This document shows positions 23,629 through 32,533 of a DNA stretch of 64,000 nt, piece after piece. Each line of letters begins with the position of its first letter. Position 1 is the stretch's first letter. Source of the DNA: Streptomyces anulatus (lineage in GTDB: Bacteria > Actinomycetota > Actinomycetes > Streptomycetales > Streptomycetaceae); NCBI RefSeq assembly GCF_014650675.1, contig NZ_BMVK01000002.1, forward strand, positions 663,880 through 727,879, in the 5' to 3' direction. The notes beneath the pieces were generated by a model that made no database searches, was not told the DNA's origin, and saw only the letters and a list, made by a program, of their open reading frames with translations. The position numbers and the translations under genes are program-made.

Positions 23629-26223
23629 GTGCCGCCTGCCCATCACGCCCTGATCGTCCGCCTGCCGCCGGACGCCGCCGACGCCGCGCTCGCCGACGCC
23701 CTGACGACGGCGGCGGAGCTGTGGTGGCCCGGGGAGCGCCGCCCCCGGCTGTGGACGGAGACCGTGCCCGCCCCGGCCGGATCCGGGACCGCCGCCCGGC
23801 GGCGCGCTGCCGAGGCCCGCCGCCCGGTCGCGCCCGGCCACCGGCTGCGGGCGGTGCTGCTGCGGTACGCGGGCGAGCACCTGGCCGACCTCGTCCTGAC
23901 CGCCGGCGGAGCCGCCCTGGACGCCCGTTCGCTGCGGCTCGTCGCCCGGGTGCTGCGGGGCGACCTGGCCCCGGACGCCGTGACGCCGCTCGACGGGCCG
24001 CTCCCCCCGGACCTGCGCATGGACGGGGAGACCCGGGGGCTCGCCTCGGCGCTCGCGGTCACCGTCGGACGGTACGAGGGTGCGGCCTCGGTGCGCGTCG
24101 CCGTCCCCGTACCGGCCCGGGACCGGCCTCCGTACGCGCTGGGGGCGCTCGACGGGTACGCGGTGTTCACGGCGGACCTGTCGCCCGGCCGCACGGTCGC
24201 GGACCTGCTCGCCACCGAGCCGTCCGCTCCGGCCGAGGGTGACGATCCGCCCGTGCTGACGCTGGTGGCGGGCGAACCGGGCGGGGACGGGGACGGGGAC
24301 GGGCCGGCCATGCTGCCGACCGGCCCGGACGCCCTGCCCGTACCGGCCCACCAAGTGAGATTCGTGCAGGAACAGTTGGCGGGCAGCGCGCCGAACACGC
24401 CGCTCTCGCAGCTGAATCCGTTGAGCAGGGAGGAGTCGGCGGAGCAACTGGCCTTCCGCACACCGCACAAGGCCGCCGCCCCCCTCCGTATCGACGAGGT
24501 CTTCGCCGCGCAGGTCGCCGCCCGCCCGGACGCCCCCGCGCTCACCGCCGGTTCCGCCACCCTCTCCTACGCCGAACTCGACGACCGGGCCGAGGAGTTG
24601 GCGGACGGCCTGTACGCCCACGGTGTCCGCCCCGGTGATCTCGTGGGCCTCTGCCTGCCCCGCGGGGCCGACCTGGTGGCGGCGATGCTCGCCGCGCTGA
24701 AGGCGGACGCCGTCTACGTACCGCTGGATCCGGAGCATCCGGCGGACCGGCGGGAGCGCACCGCACGGGACGCGAAGGTGCGGCTGACGGTCGATGACCC
24801 GGCCGCCCTCACCGGTCACCCGCGCCGCCCCGCCGCGGCCCGGGGTCCGGCCGCCGGTCCCGCGTACGTCATCCACACCTCGGGCTCGACCGGCCGCCCC
24901 AAGGGGGTCCTCGTCCCGCACGCCAATGTCACGGCCCTGGTCGACGCCGTCCGCGACGACTTCGCGCTCTCCCCCGACGACGCCTGGACGTGCTTCCACT
25001 CGGCGGCGTTCGACTTCTCGGTGTGGGAGATCTGGGGCGCGCTGCTGACGGGCGGGCGGCTGGTGGTCGTGGACCACTGGACCTCGCGCCAGCCGGAGGA
25101 CTTCCACGCGCTGCTGGTCCGGGAGCGGGTGAGCGTGCTGAGCCAGACCCCTTCGGCGTTCACCCAGCTCGCGGCGGCCGACCGGACGGGCGGCGGGCTG
25201 CCCGCCCTCCGGCTGGTGGTGCTGGGCGGCGAGCCGCTGGACGCCCGTCCGCTGCTGGGCTGGTTCGACCGGCACCCGGAGGACCGCTGCCGCCTGGTCA
25301 ACATGTACGGGATCACCGAGACCACGGTCCATGTCACGGCGGCCACGGTGACCCGCCGCGAGGCGCTCGCCGGATCCCGGTCGGTGGGGCGGCCCCTGCC
25401 CGGCTGGTCGGTCCGGGTCCTGGACCCGCACGGGCGGCCGGTGCCGCCGGGCGCGCCCGGGGAGATCCACGTGGGCGGGGCGGGCGTGGCGCTCGGCTAT
25501 CTGCACCGGCCAGCCCCGACCGCCGAACGCTTCGTCCCGGACGTCGTGGACCCGGCCGGGCGGCTCTACCGCAGCGGCGACCTGGGGCGGCTGCTGCCCG
25601 ACGGGACGCTGGAGCACCTGGGCCGGATCGACGACCAGGTGAAGGTGCGGGGCTTCCGGATCGAGCCGGGCGAGATCCGGCATGTGCTGCTGGAGGACCC
25701 GGCGGTGTCGGCGGCGGCGGTCACCGTGACCGGCGGTGCGGGCGGGGACGCGGCGGCCGTGCGCATCGACGCGTACGTGGTCCCGGCCCCGGGTGCGGGC
25801 GAGGACCCCGGGTCCGTACGGGACCGGGCCGCCCGGCTGCTCCCCCCGCACATGGTGCCCGCGACGGTGACCGTGCTGCCGGCCCTCCCCCTCACCGCGA
25901 ACGGCAAGCTGGACCCGGCCCGGCTGCCCGCGCCCGGAACGCGCCGGACCCCGGCTCCGGCAGTCCCGGCGGCTCCGGCGGCTCCGGCGGCCGACGCCCC
26001 CGAAGCCCCGGCCGCCGTCCTCGCGGGCATCTGGCGGGACGTGTTCGGCGTCGAGGAGATCGGCCCGGACGACGATTTCTGGGACCTGGGCGGCAATTCG
26101 CTGTACGCGATCCGGATCGGCACGCTTGCCCGGGAGCGCGGGCTGCCCAATGTGGCGCTGCGTCAGCTGTATCTGACGCCGACGCTGGGGGCGCTGTCCG
26201 AAGCGCTGGCCCGGGGGGTGTGA
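23629..26223 (+). CDS. NRPS protein: degenerate half C domain - A (threonine-like) - PCP
   Basis: 864 residues from GTG 23629 with GAGGAG 8 bases upstream. Residues 1-~235 resemble part of a condensation domain, but the HHxxxDG region reads LVLTAGGAALDARSL, so catalysis is unlikely. The A domain (~285-760) has YVIHTSGSTGRPKGV, FDFSVWEIW (Asp462 contacts the amino group), NMYGITETTVHVT, YRSGDLGR, GRIDDQVKVRGFRIEPGEI and LTANGKLD. Read by alignment with GrsA, the specificity code is about D-F-W-S-V-G-M-V-H, closest to threonine (DFWNxGMVH). The PCP has Ser824 in DLGGNSL. There is no thioesterase. The second C domain of the upstream protein probably serves this module. Confidence 0.92.
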   Translation: MPPAHHALIVRLPPDAADAALADALTTAAELWWPGERRPRLWTETVPAPAGSGTAARRRAAEARRPVAPGHRLRAVLLRYAGEHLADLVLTAGGAALDARSLRLVARVLRGDLAPDAVTPLDGPLPPDLRMDGETRGLASALAVTVGRYEGAASVRVAVPVPARDRPPYALGALDGYAVFTADLSPGRTVADLLATEPSAPAEGDDPPVLTLVAGEPGGDGDGDGPAMLPTGPDALPVPAHQVRFVQEQLAGSAPNTPLSQLNPLSREESAEQLAFRTPHKAAAPLRIDEVFAAQVAARPDAPALTAGSATLSYAELDDRAEELADGLYAHGVRPGDLVGLCLPRGADLVAAMLAALKADAVYVPLDPEHPADRRERTARDAKVRLTVDDPAALTGHPRRPAAARGPAAGPAYVIHTSGSTGRPKGVLVPHANVTALVDAVRDDFALSPDDAWTCFHSAAFDFSVWEIWGALLTGGRLVVVDHWTSRQPEDFHALLVRERVSVLSQTPSAFTQLAAADRTGGGLPALRLVVLGGEPLDARPLLGWFDRHPEDRCRLVNMYGITETTVHVTAATVTRREALAGSRSVGRPLPGWSVRVLDPHGRPVPPGAPGEIHVGGAGVALGYLHRPAPTAERFVPDVVDPAGRLYRSGDLGRLLPDGTLEHLGRIDDQVKVRGFRIEPGEIRHVLLEDPAVSAAAVTVTGGAGGDAAAVRIDAYVVPAPGAGEDPGSVRDRAARLLPPHMVPATVTVLPALPLTANGKLDPARLPAPGTRRTPAPAVPAAPAAPAADAPEAPAAVLAGIWRDVFGVEEIGPDDDFWDLGGNSLYAIRIGTLARERGLPNVALRQLYLTPTLGALSEALARGV

Positions 26224-26240
26224 GACGAAGGGCATGGAGA

Positions 26241-26270
26241 AGGGGCGACCGCACAACGGTGGCCGCCCCC
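26241..26270. terminator. Possible terminator at the right end of the cluster
   Basis: AGGGGCGACCG (26241-26251) and CGGTGGCCGCCCCC can pair with a small bulge and a short ACAA loop. It lies between the last NRPS gene and the convergent esterase gene. Confidence 0.45.
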
Positions 26271-26283
26271 TCGCACGCGGTGG

Positions 26284-27837
26284 TTACACGAAGCGCTGGT
26301 TCGCGCCGCCGTCGCATGTCTGGAGCTTGAGCGGGTCCTTGGCCCCCGCCAGCGTCAGACACAGGTTGGTCGCGGCGGCCGGGCGGAGGGTGCCCGCCTG
26401 CCGGACGAACTTCTGGTTGGCCGCGCCCGAGCAGTCCCACACGACGAGCGTGGCGCCGGCGTCGTACTTCGCGCCCGGCACGTCCATGCAGCGGTCGTGG
26501 CTCAGCGCGGTGCGGGCCGTCTGCGTACCGGCGTCGTACCACCAGTTCTGGTTGCGCCCGCCGTGGCAGTCCCAGCCGCCGATCGCGGTGCCGTTACGGG
26601 TGACCGAGGCGGGCACGTCCGCACAGGAACCGGTCGCCACGTTCTTCAGCGGGACGAACAGGTCGTCGAAGGCCGCTCGGGTCAGGACCGGGTTGCCGGT
26701 GCTCGCCGGGTCGGCACAGCTCGCCTCGCGCAGCCCGGAGTCGTACAGCTGGGTGAGGCAGGACGCGAAGGCCCGGTGGCCGGCCGCGTTGGGGTGGAAG
26801 GACTGCCGGACGGAGTTCTCGTCGGGCAGGCCCGGCTTGCTCACGTCGATGAACAGCCCGCGCGCCCAGGTGTTCTCGGTGCAGACCTCGTGGCCGTGGA
26901 AGAGCCGCGAGTTGTCCAGGTAGGAGGCCCCGGTGGCGGCCGCGGCCTTGCGCATGCCGACCTGGAAGGCGGGCACGGCGGTGTTGCGGCCCCAGACGGT
27001 GTCGGAGTCGTAGCCGAGTCCGCCGCAGACCAGCTTGCCGGGGAACTTCGGGTTGTCGCGGAAGTCCGGGCCGATCGGGCTCGGGTAGCCCATCAGGACG
27101 AGCTTGTAGTCGCCGTTGGCGTACCCGGCGTCCGTCATCACGGTGCGCAGATCGCGGACGGTCTGCTCGACCTTGGGGACCAGCGCGTCGACGCGGGCCT
27201 GCCAGCCGCCCGCGTACTTCGGCTCGCAGGGCCCCTGGAGGCTGATGTAGCGGACCACGCAGTCGGTCATGACCGGGCCGAACTGGAGGTCGTCGTTGGC
27301 CCCGGCGACCAGGACGATCATCTTGATCCGGGTGTTGCGGGCCTTGATCGCGAGGCTGTCGCTCTGCACGAGCTCATCGGCGTACTGCTTGTTCCCGCCG
27401 ATTTTGATGTTCCCGGTATAGGCGCCGGAGCACGAGACGTTGTACGTGACGTCCGCCGCGATGCCCGTGCGGTGGATGGCGGCGTCCGGTGAGCGGTGGC
27501 ACCAGTTGTCCGGCCCGTTGGTGCCGGGGTCGTAGGTGCCGACGCCCTCGCCGGAGATCTCGCTGTCGCCGAGCGAGATCAGCCCGGTCTTGCGGTCGCC
27601 GAGCGGCCGCTCGGCGGGGCTCCCGTACAGCTGGGTGGCCTCGGCGGCCCGGACGGCCTCCAGCGCGGGCGGGAGAGGGGTGGATGCGATAGAGCTGGTA
27701 CCCGACTCCGTCGCGCCCGCGGGTCCGGCGGCGGCCATACCGCCCACGGCGGCCGCGAGAGCGACGGCGGCCGCGACCGTACAGCGGAGCCGGCGAAGGC
27801 TTCCGAGCCCTCGAAGTCTGGTGCTGGTGCGCCTCAT
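26284..27837 (-). CDS. Secreted SGNH/GDSL esterase with C-terminal ricin-type lectin domain
   Basis: 517 residues. An N-terminal signal peptide (RRLRCTVAAAVALAAAVGGMAAAGPAGA) is followed by an SGNH hydrolase domain: block I GLISLGDSEISGEG (Ser), block III VLVAGANDD (Asn) and the SFHPNAAGHRAF His block near residue 345. From ~residue 390 a ricin B/CBM13 beta-trefoil appears, with QNWWYD, NQKFV and NQRFV (QxW-like) repeats. It probably deacylates or de-esterifies a polysaccharide or lipid outside the cell while bound to sugar. It is divergent from fumC and convergent with the cluster, and belongs to the backbone rather than the pathway. Confidence 0.9.
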   Translation of the reverse strand: MRRTSTRLRGLGSLRRLRCTVAAAVALAAAVGGMAAAGPAGATESGTSSIASTPLPPALEAVRAAEATQLYGSPAERPLGDRKTGLISLGDSEISGEGVGTYDPGTNGPDNWCHRSPDAAIHRTGIAADVTYNVSCSGAYTGNIKIGGNKQYADELVQSDSLAIKARNTRIKMIVLVAGANDDLQFGPVMTDCVVRYISLQGPCEPKYAGGWQARVDALVPKVEQTVRDLRTVMTDAGYANGDYKLVLMGYPSPIGPDFRDNPKFPGKLVCGGLGYDSDTVWGRNTAVPAFQVGMRKAAAATGASYLDNSRLFHGHEVCTENTWARGLFIDVSKPGLPDENSVRQSFHPNAAGHRAFASCLTQLYDSGLREASCADPASTGNPVLTRAAFDDLFVPLKNVATGSCADVPASVTRNGTAIGGWDCHGGRNQNWWYDAGTQTARTALSHDRCMDVPGAKYDAGATLVVWDCSGAANQKFVRQAGTLRPAAATNLCLTLAGAKDPLKLQTCDGGANQRFV

Positions 27838-27942
27838 TGCGCCTCCCGGTAGTGGTTACCCCCGGTATTTACTGGTCGGTAGGCCACTTGGGAATACATA
27901 GAACAAGAGAAGTGCTCATCTTTTTCAGGAGGTTTAAACACC

Positions 27943-29358
27943 ATGGTCGACACGTCAGGTGACACACCCGGTGGCAGCGGGTTCCGGATCGAGCACGACT
28001 CGATGGGTGAGGTGAAGGTCCCCGTCGGCGCCAAATGGCGCGCCCAGACCCAGCGGGCGGTGGAGAACTTCCCCGTCTCCGGGCAGCGTCTGGAGCGGGC
28101 GCACATCGAGGCGCTGGCCCGGATCAAGGGGGCGGCGGCCAAGGTCAACGCCGAGCTGAAGGTACTGGATCCGGACATCGCCGCCGCGATCCAGGAGGCC
28201 GCCGCCGAGGTCGCCTCGGGCCGCTGGGACGAGCACTTCCCGGTCGACGTGTTCCAGACGGGTTCGGGCACCTCGTCGAACATGAACACCAACGAGGTGA
28301 TCGCCACCCTCGCCACCGAGCGCCTCGGCCGCGAGGTCCACCCCAACGACCATGTGAACGCCTCCCAGTCGTCCAACGACGTCTTCCCGTCCTCCATCCA
28401 CATCGCGGCCACCGCCGCCGTCACCGCCGACCTGATCCCCGCCCTGGATCACCTGGCGGAATCCCTGGGGCGGAAATCGGCCGAATTCTCGGAGGTCGTG
28501 AAGTCCGGCCGTACGCATCTGATGGACGCCACCCCGGTCACCCTCGGCCAGGAGTTCGGCGGCTACGCGGCCCAGATCCGCTACGGCGTGGAGCGGCTGC
28601 GCGCCTCCCTCCCCCGGCTCGCCGAACTGCCTCTGGGAGGTACGGCGGTGGGCACCGGCATCAACACCCCGCCCGGCTTCTCCGCCGCCGTGATCGCGGA
28701 GGTCGCGGACGCCACGGGGCTGCCGCTCACCGAGGCCCGCGACCACTTCGAGGCGCAGGGCGCGCGGGACGGGCTGGTGGAGACCTCCGGCCAGCTGCGG
28801 ACCATCGCCGTGTCGCTGACCAAGATCTCCAACGATCTGCGGTGGATGGCGTCGGGCCCGCGCACCGGTCTCGCCGAGATCGCGCTGCCCGACCTCCAGC
28901 CGGGCTCGTCGATCATGCCGGGCAAGGTCAACCCGGTGATCCCCGAGGCGGTCCTGATGGTCGCCGCCCAGGTCACCGGCAACGACGCGACGGTCGCCAC
29001 GGCCGGCGCCGCGGGCAACTTCGAGCTGAACGTGATGCTCCCGGTCATCGCGAAGAACCTGCTGGAGTCCGTACGGCTGCTGGCCAACGCATCCCGGCTG
29101 CTCGCGGACCGTACGGTCGACGGCATCACCGCCGACGTGGAGCGGGCCCGCGCCTACGCCGAGTCCTCGCCGTCCGTGGTGACCCCGCTGAACAAGTACA
29201 TCGGCTACGAGGAGGCGGCGAAGGTCGCCAAGAAGTCCCTCAAGGACGGGACGACGATCCGCGAGACGGTCCTGGCCTCGGGCTACGTCGAGCGCGGCGA
29301 CCTGACGATGGAGCAGCTCGACGAGGCGCTGGACGTGCTGCGGATGACGCGTCCGTGA
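27943..29358 (+). CDS. fumC: Class II fumarate hydratase
   Basis: 471 residues, family length. The superfamily signature [11 protein letters not shown] (~residues 325-335) and the substrate motifs [27 protein letters not shown] and [18 protein letters not shown] are intact. It is homotetrameric, needs no metal and interconverts fumarate and malate. A strong AGGAGGT lies 9 bases before the ATG. With the Fe-S fumarase at 7167 the genome has two non-homologous fumarases; here they are separated by the inserted PKS-NRPS cluster and the esterase. Confidence 0.98.
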   Translation: MVDTSGDTPGGSGFRIEHDSMGEVKVPVGAKWRAQTQRAVENFPVSGQRLERAHIEALARIKGAAAKVNAELKVLDPDIAAAIQEAAAEVASGRWDEHFPVDVFQTGSGTSSNMNTNEVIATLATERLGREVHPNDHVNASQSSNDVFPSSIHIAATAAVTADLIPALDHLAESLGRKSAEFSEVVKSGRTHLMDATPVTLGQEFGGYAAQIRYGVERLRASLPRLAELPLGGTAVGTGINTPPGFSAAVIAEVADATGLPLTEARDHFEAQGARDGLVETSGQLRTIAVSLTKISNDLRWMASGPRTGLAEIALPDLQPGSSIMPGKVNPVIPEAVLMVAAQVTGNDATVATAGAAGNFELNVMLPVIAKNLLESVRLLANASRLLADRTVDGITADVERARAYAESSPSVVTPLNKYIGYEEAAKVAKKSLKDGTTIRETVLASGYVERGDLTMEQLDEALDVLRMTRP

Positions 29359-29482
29359 GCGCGCCGCCGGGCGCCCGGTGACGCCGGGGGGCTCCCCGCG
29401 GCGTCCGAGGGCTCCCGGCCGGATCAGGACCGGGTGACCTGAGTCGCAGCGGGCCGGTGGGAGCGCTCCGTAAGATCTCTCC

Positions 29483-30169
29483 ATGACAGGTACGGGAGAG
29501 TACGCACGCTGGGCGCCGGGGGACCGGATCCTCTGGCGCTACCGCGACAACGGCCGGGCCCACCGGACGGCCGGCGTCCCGCCCGTGCACATCTGCCGTC
29601 CGGTGACCGTCGTCCAGGACACCGACGAGCTGCTCGCCGTGTGGATGGCGCCCGGCACCGAGTGCGTGCGGCCGGTGCTGGCCGACGGCACCCAGGTGCA
29701 CGCCGAACCGCTGGCCACCCGCTACACCGCGCCGCGCACCACGGCCCGCTCGACCTGGTTCGGCTCCGGGGTGCTGAAGCTGGCCGCGCCCGGGGACCCG
29801 TGGTCGGTGTGGCTGTTCTGGGACCGGGGCTGGATGTTCCGCAACTGGTACGTGAACCTGGAGGAGCCCCGGACCCGGTGGTCCGGAGGGGTGGATTCCG
29901 AGGATCACTTTCTCGACATCTCCGTGAACCCCGACCGGAGCTGGAAATGGCTCGACGAGGACGAGTTCGCCCAGGCGCAACAGGTCGGTCTGATGGACCG
30001 GGAGACCGCCGCCCGGGTCCGCGAGGCGGGCCTCGCGGCGGTCGAGGTGATCACCGGGTGGGGGGCGCCGTTCCGGGACGGCTGGGAGCACTGGCGGCCC
30101 GATCCGCGGTGGCAGGTGCCGCCGCTGCCGGATGACTGGGACCGCACCCCTGCCCGTATGCCGTCGTGA
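29483..30169 (+). CDS. DUF402 protein (FomD-like fold)
   Basis: 228 residues. The DUF402 core runs from about residue 90 to 200, with WSVWLFWDRGWMFRNWYVNLEEPRTR, the acidic DSEDHFLDISVNPDRSWKWLDEDEF and the closing AAEV-like helix. The Asp/Glu cluster matches the divalent-metal site of nucleotide phosphohydrolases such as FomD and staphylococcal Ntdp. A (d)NDP/NTP or nucleotidyl-conjugate hydrolase is therefore likely, but the substrate is unknown. The gene stands alone after fumC. Confidence 0.85.
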   Translation: MTGTGEYARWAPGDRILWRYRDNGRAHRTAGVPPVHICRPVTVVQDTDELLAVWMAPGTECVRPVLADGTQVHAEPLATRYTAPRTTARSTWFGSGVLKLAAPGDPWSVWLFWDRGWMFRNWYVNLEEPRTRWSGGVDSEDHFLDISVNPDRSWKWLDEDEFAQAQQVGLMDRETAARVREAGLAAVEVITGWGAPFRDGWEHWRPDPRWQVPPLPDDWDRTPARMPS

Positions 30170-30553
30170 GACCCTGGAAGAACCCTTCGGGCGGTCCGGT
30201 CGGCAGGTCCGGTCGTACGGAGGGCTGATCGCCGCAACCAGCGGGCACCACACCGGAACTGACCACAAGTCACCACACCGGTCGTGCGGAGGGACGGGCC
30301 ACGGACCCGGACGTTCCGTTCGGTCGCGGAAGCCACTACGAGGGGGTGGAGACGTGCACGCTGTCCGCTGCCCTCTCGCCGCGTCCGCCACCGGAGGGGT
30401 CGCCTGTCGGCCATCTCCGAGGCGCTCGGTTTCGGCCCCTTCATCGGGGGCATCCGGTGACAGCCGTTGTTCTTCCCGCGCTTGCCGGGGCACAGTAGCG
30501 CCCCACGAGGTGACTGCCTCATACAACCGGCCCGGACGGACGGAATCCCACGC
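30170..30553. other. 384-base region upstream of the phosphatase gene
   Basis: No convincing large gene. A 50-codon frame with GTG 30346 to TAG 30498, preceded by GAGGGG, could encode a small protein starting VETCTLSAALSPRPPPEGSP, but nothing supports its expression. A short GC hairpin (GCCCC-TTCATC-GGGGGC, about 30438-30454) is present. The region probably holds the phosphatase promoter. Confidence 0.4.
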
Positions 30554-32462
30554 GTGACGGAGCACCCCACCTCCCACGAAGGCCGGCAGCCTCTGGCGGC
30601 CCGGCAGCAGGAGCGCACCCGGCCCCGGCAGCAGGACGCCGCGGCCGCGGCCGCCGCTGCCGCGGTCCCGGCTCCGGCCGCCGCGCCGAACCCGGGTCCA
30701 GGAGCGGCCGCCGTCGCCGAGGCGCAGGCGGCCACCCGCCGCGAGGGCGACCGGCTGCGCTTCGTCGGCGCGGCGACCCGGCGGATCGCCCGGGGCATAG
30801 ACCTGGACGAGATCGTCCTCGGCCTGTGCCGGGCCAGCGTGCCGACGTTCTCCGACGCGATCCTCGTCTATCTGCGCGACCCGCTCCCGGTGGGCGACGA
30901 GCGCCCGGTGAGCCCGTTCGTCCTGCGGCTGCGCCGCAGCGACCGGCTGCGCGTCACCGACGAGGAGGGCGGCGACGCGTCCGGCTCCGAGACCGAGCGG
31001 CTGCGCCCGCTGATCCTCGACCCGCAGGCCGACCTGATGCCCGCCGCCGAGCTCTGCGAGGTGCGGGCGGGCGGTGCGCTGGCCGAGGTGCTGCGCGGGG
31101 TGCGGCCGGTCTTCGGCGACTCAGCCGCGGCGCGGGCCGCCCTGCCGGAGCTGCTCGGCCCCGGCCGGTCCGTCCCCACCGGGCACCGGGCGATCCTCGC
31201 CCCGCTGCGCGGCCGGCGCCGGGTCATCGGGGCCGCGGTGTTCGTGCGCGGCACCGAGCGCACCCCGTTCGAGGCCAGCGATCTGCTGGTCGCGGCACAA
31301 CTGGCGACGCACACCGCGCTCGGCATCGACAAGGCCGTGCTGTACGGGCGCGAGGCCTACATCGCCGACGAGCTGCAGCGCACGATGCTGCCCGACTCGC
31401 TCCCCCAGCCCACCGGCGTCCGGCTCGCCTCGCGCTACCTCCCGGCGGCCGAGACGGCCCGTGTCGGCGGCGACTGGTATGACGCGATCCCGCTGCCCGG
31501 CAGCCGGGTCGCGCTGGTCGTCGGCGATGTGATGGGCCACTCCATGACCTCGGCGGCGATCATGGGCCAGCTCCGGACGACGGCGCAGACCCTGGCGCAG
31601 CTCGACCTGCCGCCGCAGGAGGTCCTGCACCACCTGGACGAGCAGGCGCAGCGCCTGGGCAGCGACCGGATGGCGACCTGCCTGTACGCCGTCTACGATC
31701 CGGTCGCGCACCGGATCACCATCGCCAACGCCGGACATCCGCCGCCCGTGCTGCTGCACCTGGGCGGGCGGGCCGAGGTGCTGGTGGTGCCGCCGGGCGC
31801 CCCGATCGGGGTGGGCGGCGTCGACTTCGAGGCCGTCGAGCTGGACGCCCCGGCCGGCGCCACGCTGCTCCTCTACACCGACGGTCTGGTGGAGTCGCGG
31901 CTGCGGGACGTGTGGACGGGCATCGAGCAGCTGCGGGAGCGCCTCGCGGCGACCGCGCAGCTCACCGGCCCGGACCATTCGCCGCCGCTGGAGGCCCTGT
32001 GCGACGACGTGCTGGACATGCTCGGCCCGGGTGACCGGGACGACGACATCGCGCTGCTCGCCGCCCGCTTCGACGGGATCGCGCCGAGCGATGTGGCGTA
32101 CTGGTACCTGGAGCCGGAGGACGCGGCTCCGGGCCGGGCCCGCAGGCTGGCCCGGCGGGCGCTGAGCCGCTGGGGTCTGGACGACCTGGCCGACGAGGTG
32201 GAGCTGCTGGTCAGCGAGGTCGTCACCAATGCCGTGCGCTATGCGGAGCGGCCGGTGACGCTGCGGCTGCTGCGGACCGACATCCTGCGCTGCGAGGTCG
32301 GCGACGACTCCCCGCAGCTGCCCCGGCAGCGCCGGGCGCGGGAGACGGACGAGGGCGGACGCGGGCTGTTCCTGGTCAACCGGCTGGCCCGGCGGTGGGG
32401 GGGCCACGCGGCTGTCGACGGGCAAGGTCGTCTGGTTCGAGATGGCGACCCGGGGGCAGTAG
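30554..32462 (+). CDS. GAF - SpoIIE-type PP2C phosphatase - HATPase_c protein, frameshifted at the 3' end as sequenced
   Basis: From GTG 30554 the domains are an Ala/Pro-rich leader (~20-55), a GAF-like sensor (~65-270), a SpoIIE PP2C phosphatase (~285-510) with GGDWYDAIPL, VVGDVMGHSMTSAA, ITIANAGHPPPVLL, LYTDGLVESR and DRDDDIALL, and a HATPase_c anti-sigma-kinase-like domain (~520-635) with ELLVSEVVTNAVRYA and EGGRGLFLVNRLARRWG. Such proteins control alternative sigma factors through anti-anti-sigma dephosphorylation. At 32397-32403 there is a run of seven G. Reading six gives the expected ending ATRLSTGKVVWFEMATRGQ and a stop at 32460-32462; with seven, the frame loses the last ATPase strands and runs on, antisense to the next gene. 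It is either a sequencing error or a real, possibly reversible, frameshift. Confidence 0.85.
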
Positions 32463-32484
32463 CGGCGGCCGTCGCGGGCGTCAC

Positions 32485-32524
32485 GACAGGAGGGGGCGGG
32501 CCCGCGGGCCCGCCCCCTCCTGTC
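32485..32524. terminator. Bidirectional terminator
   Basis: Perfect 19-base arms (GACAGGAGGGGGCGGGCCC and complement) separated by two bases. It lies between the phosphatase and the convergent penicillin-binding protein gene. Confidence 0.9.
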
Positions 32525-32533
32525 ATCACGGCC

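Noticed and set aside
30346..30498. A 50-codon GTG frame upstream of the phosphatase
   Set aside because: Only a weak GAGGGG precedes it and the peptide is Pro/Arg-rich shadow-like; reported only in the gap note.
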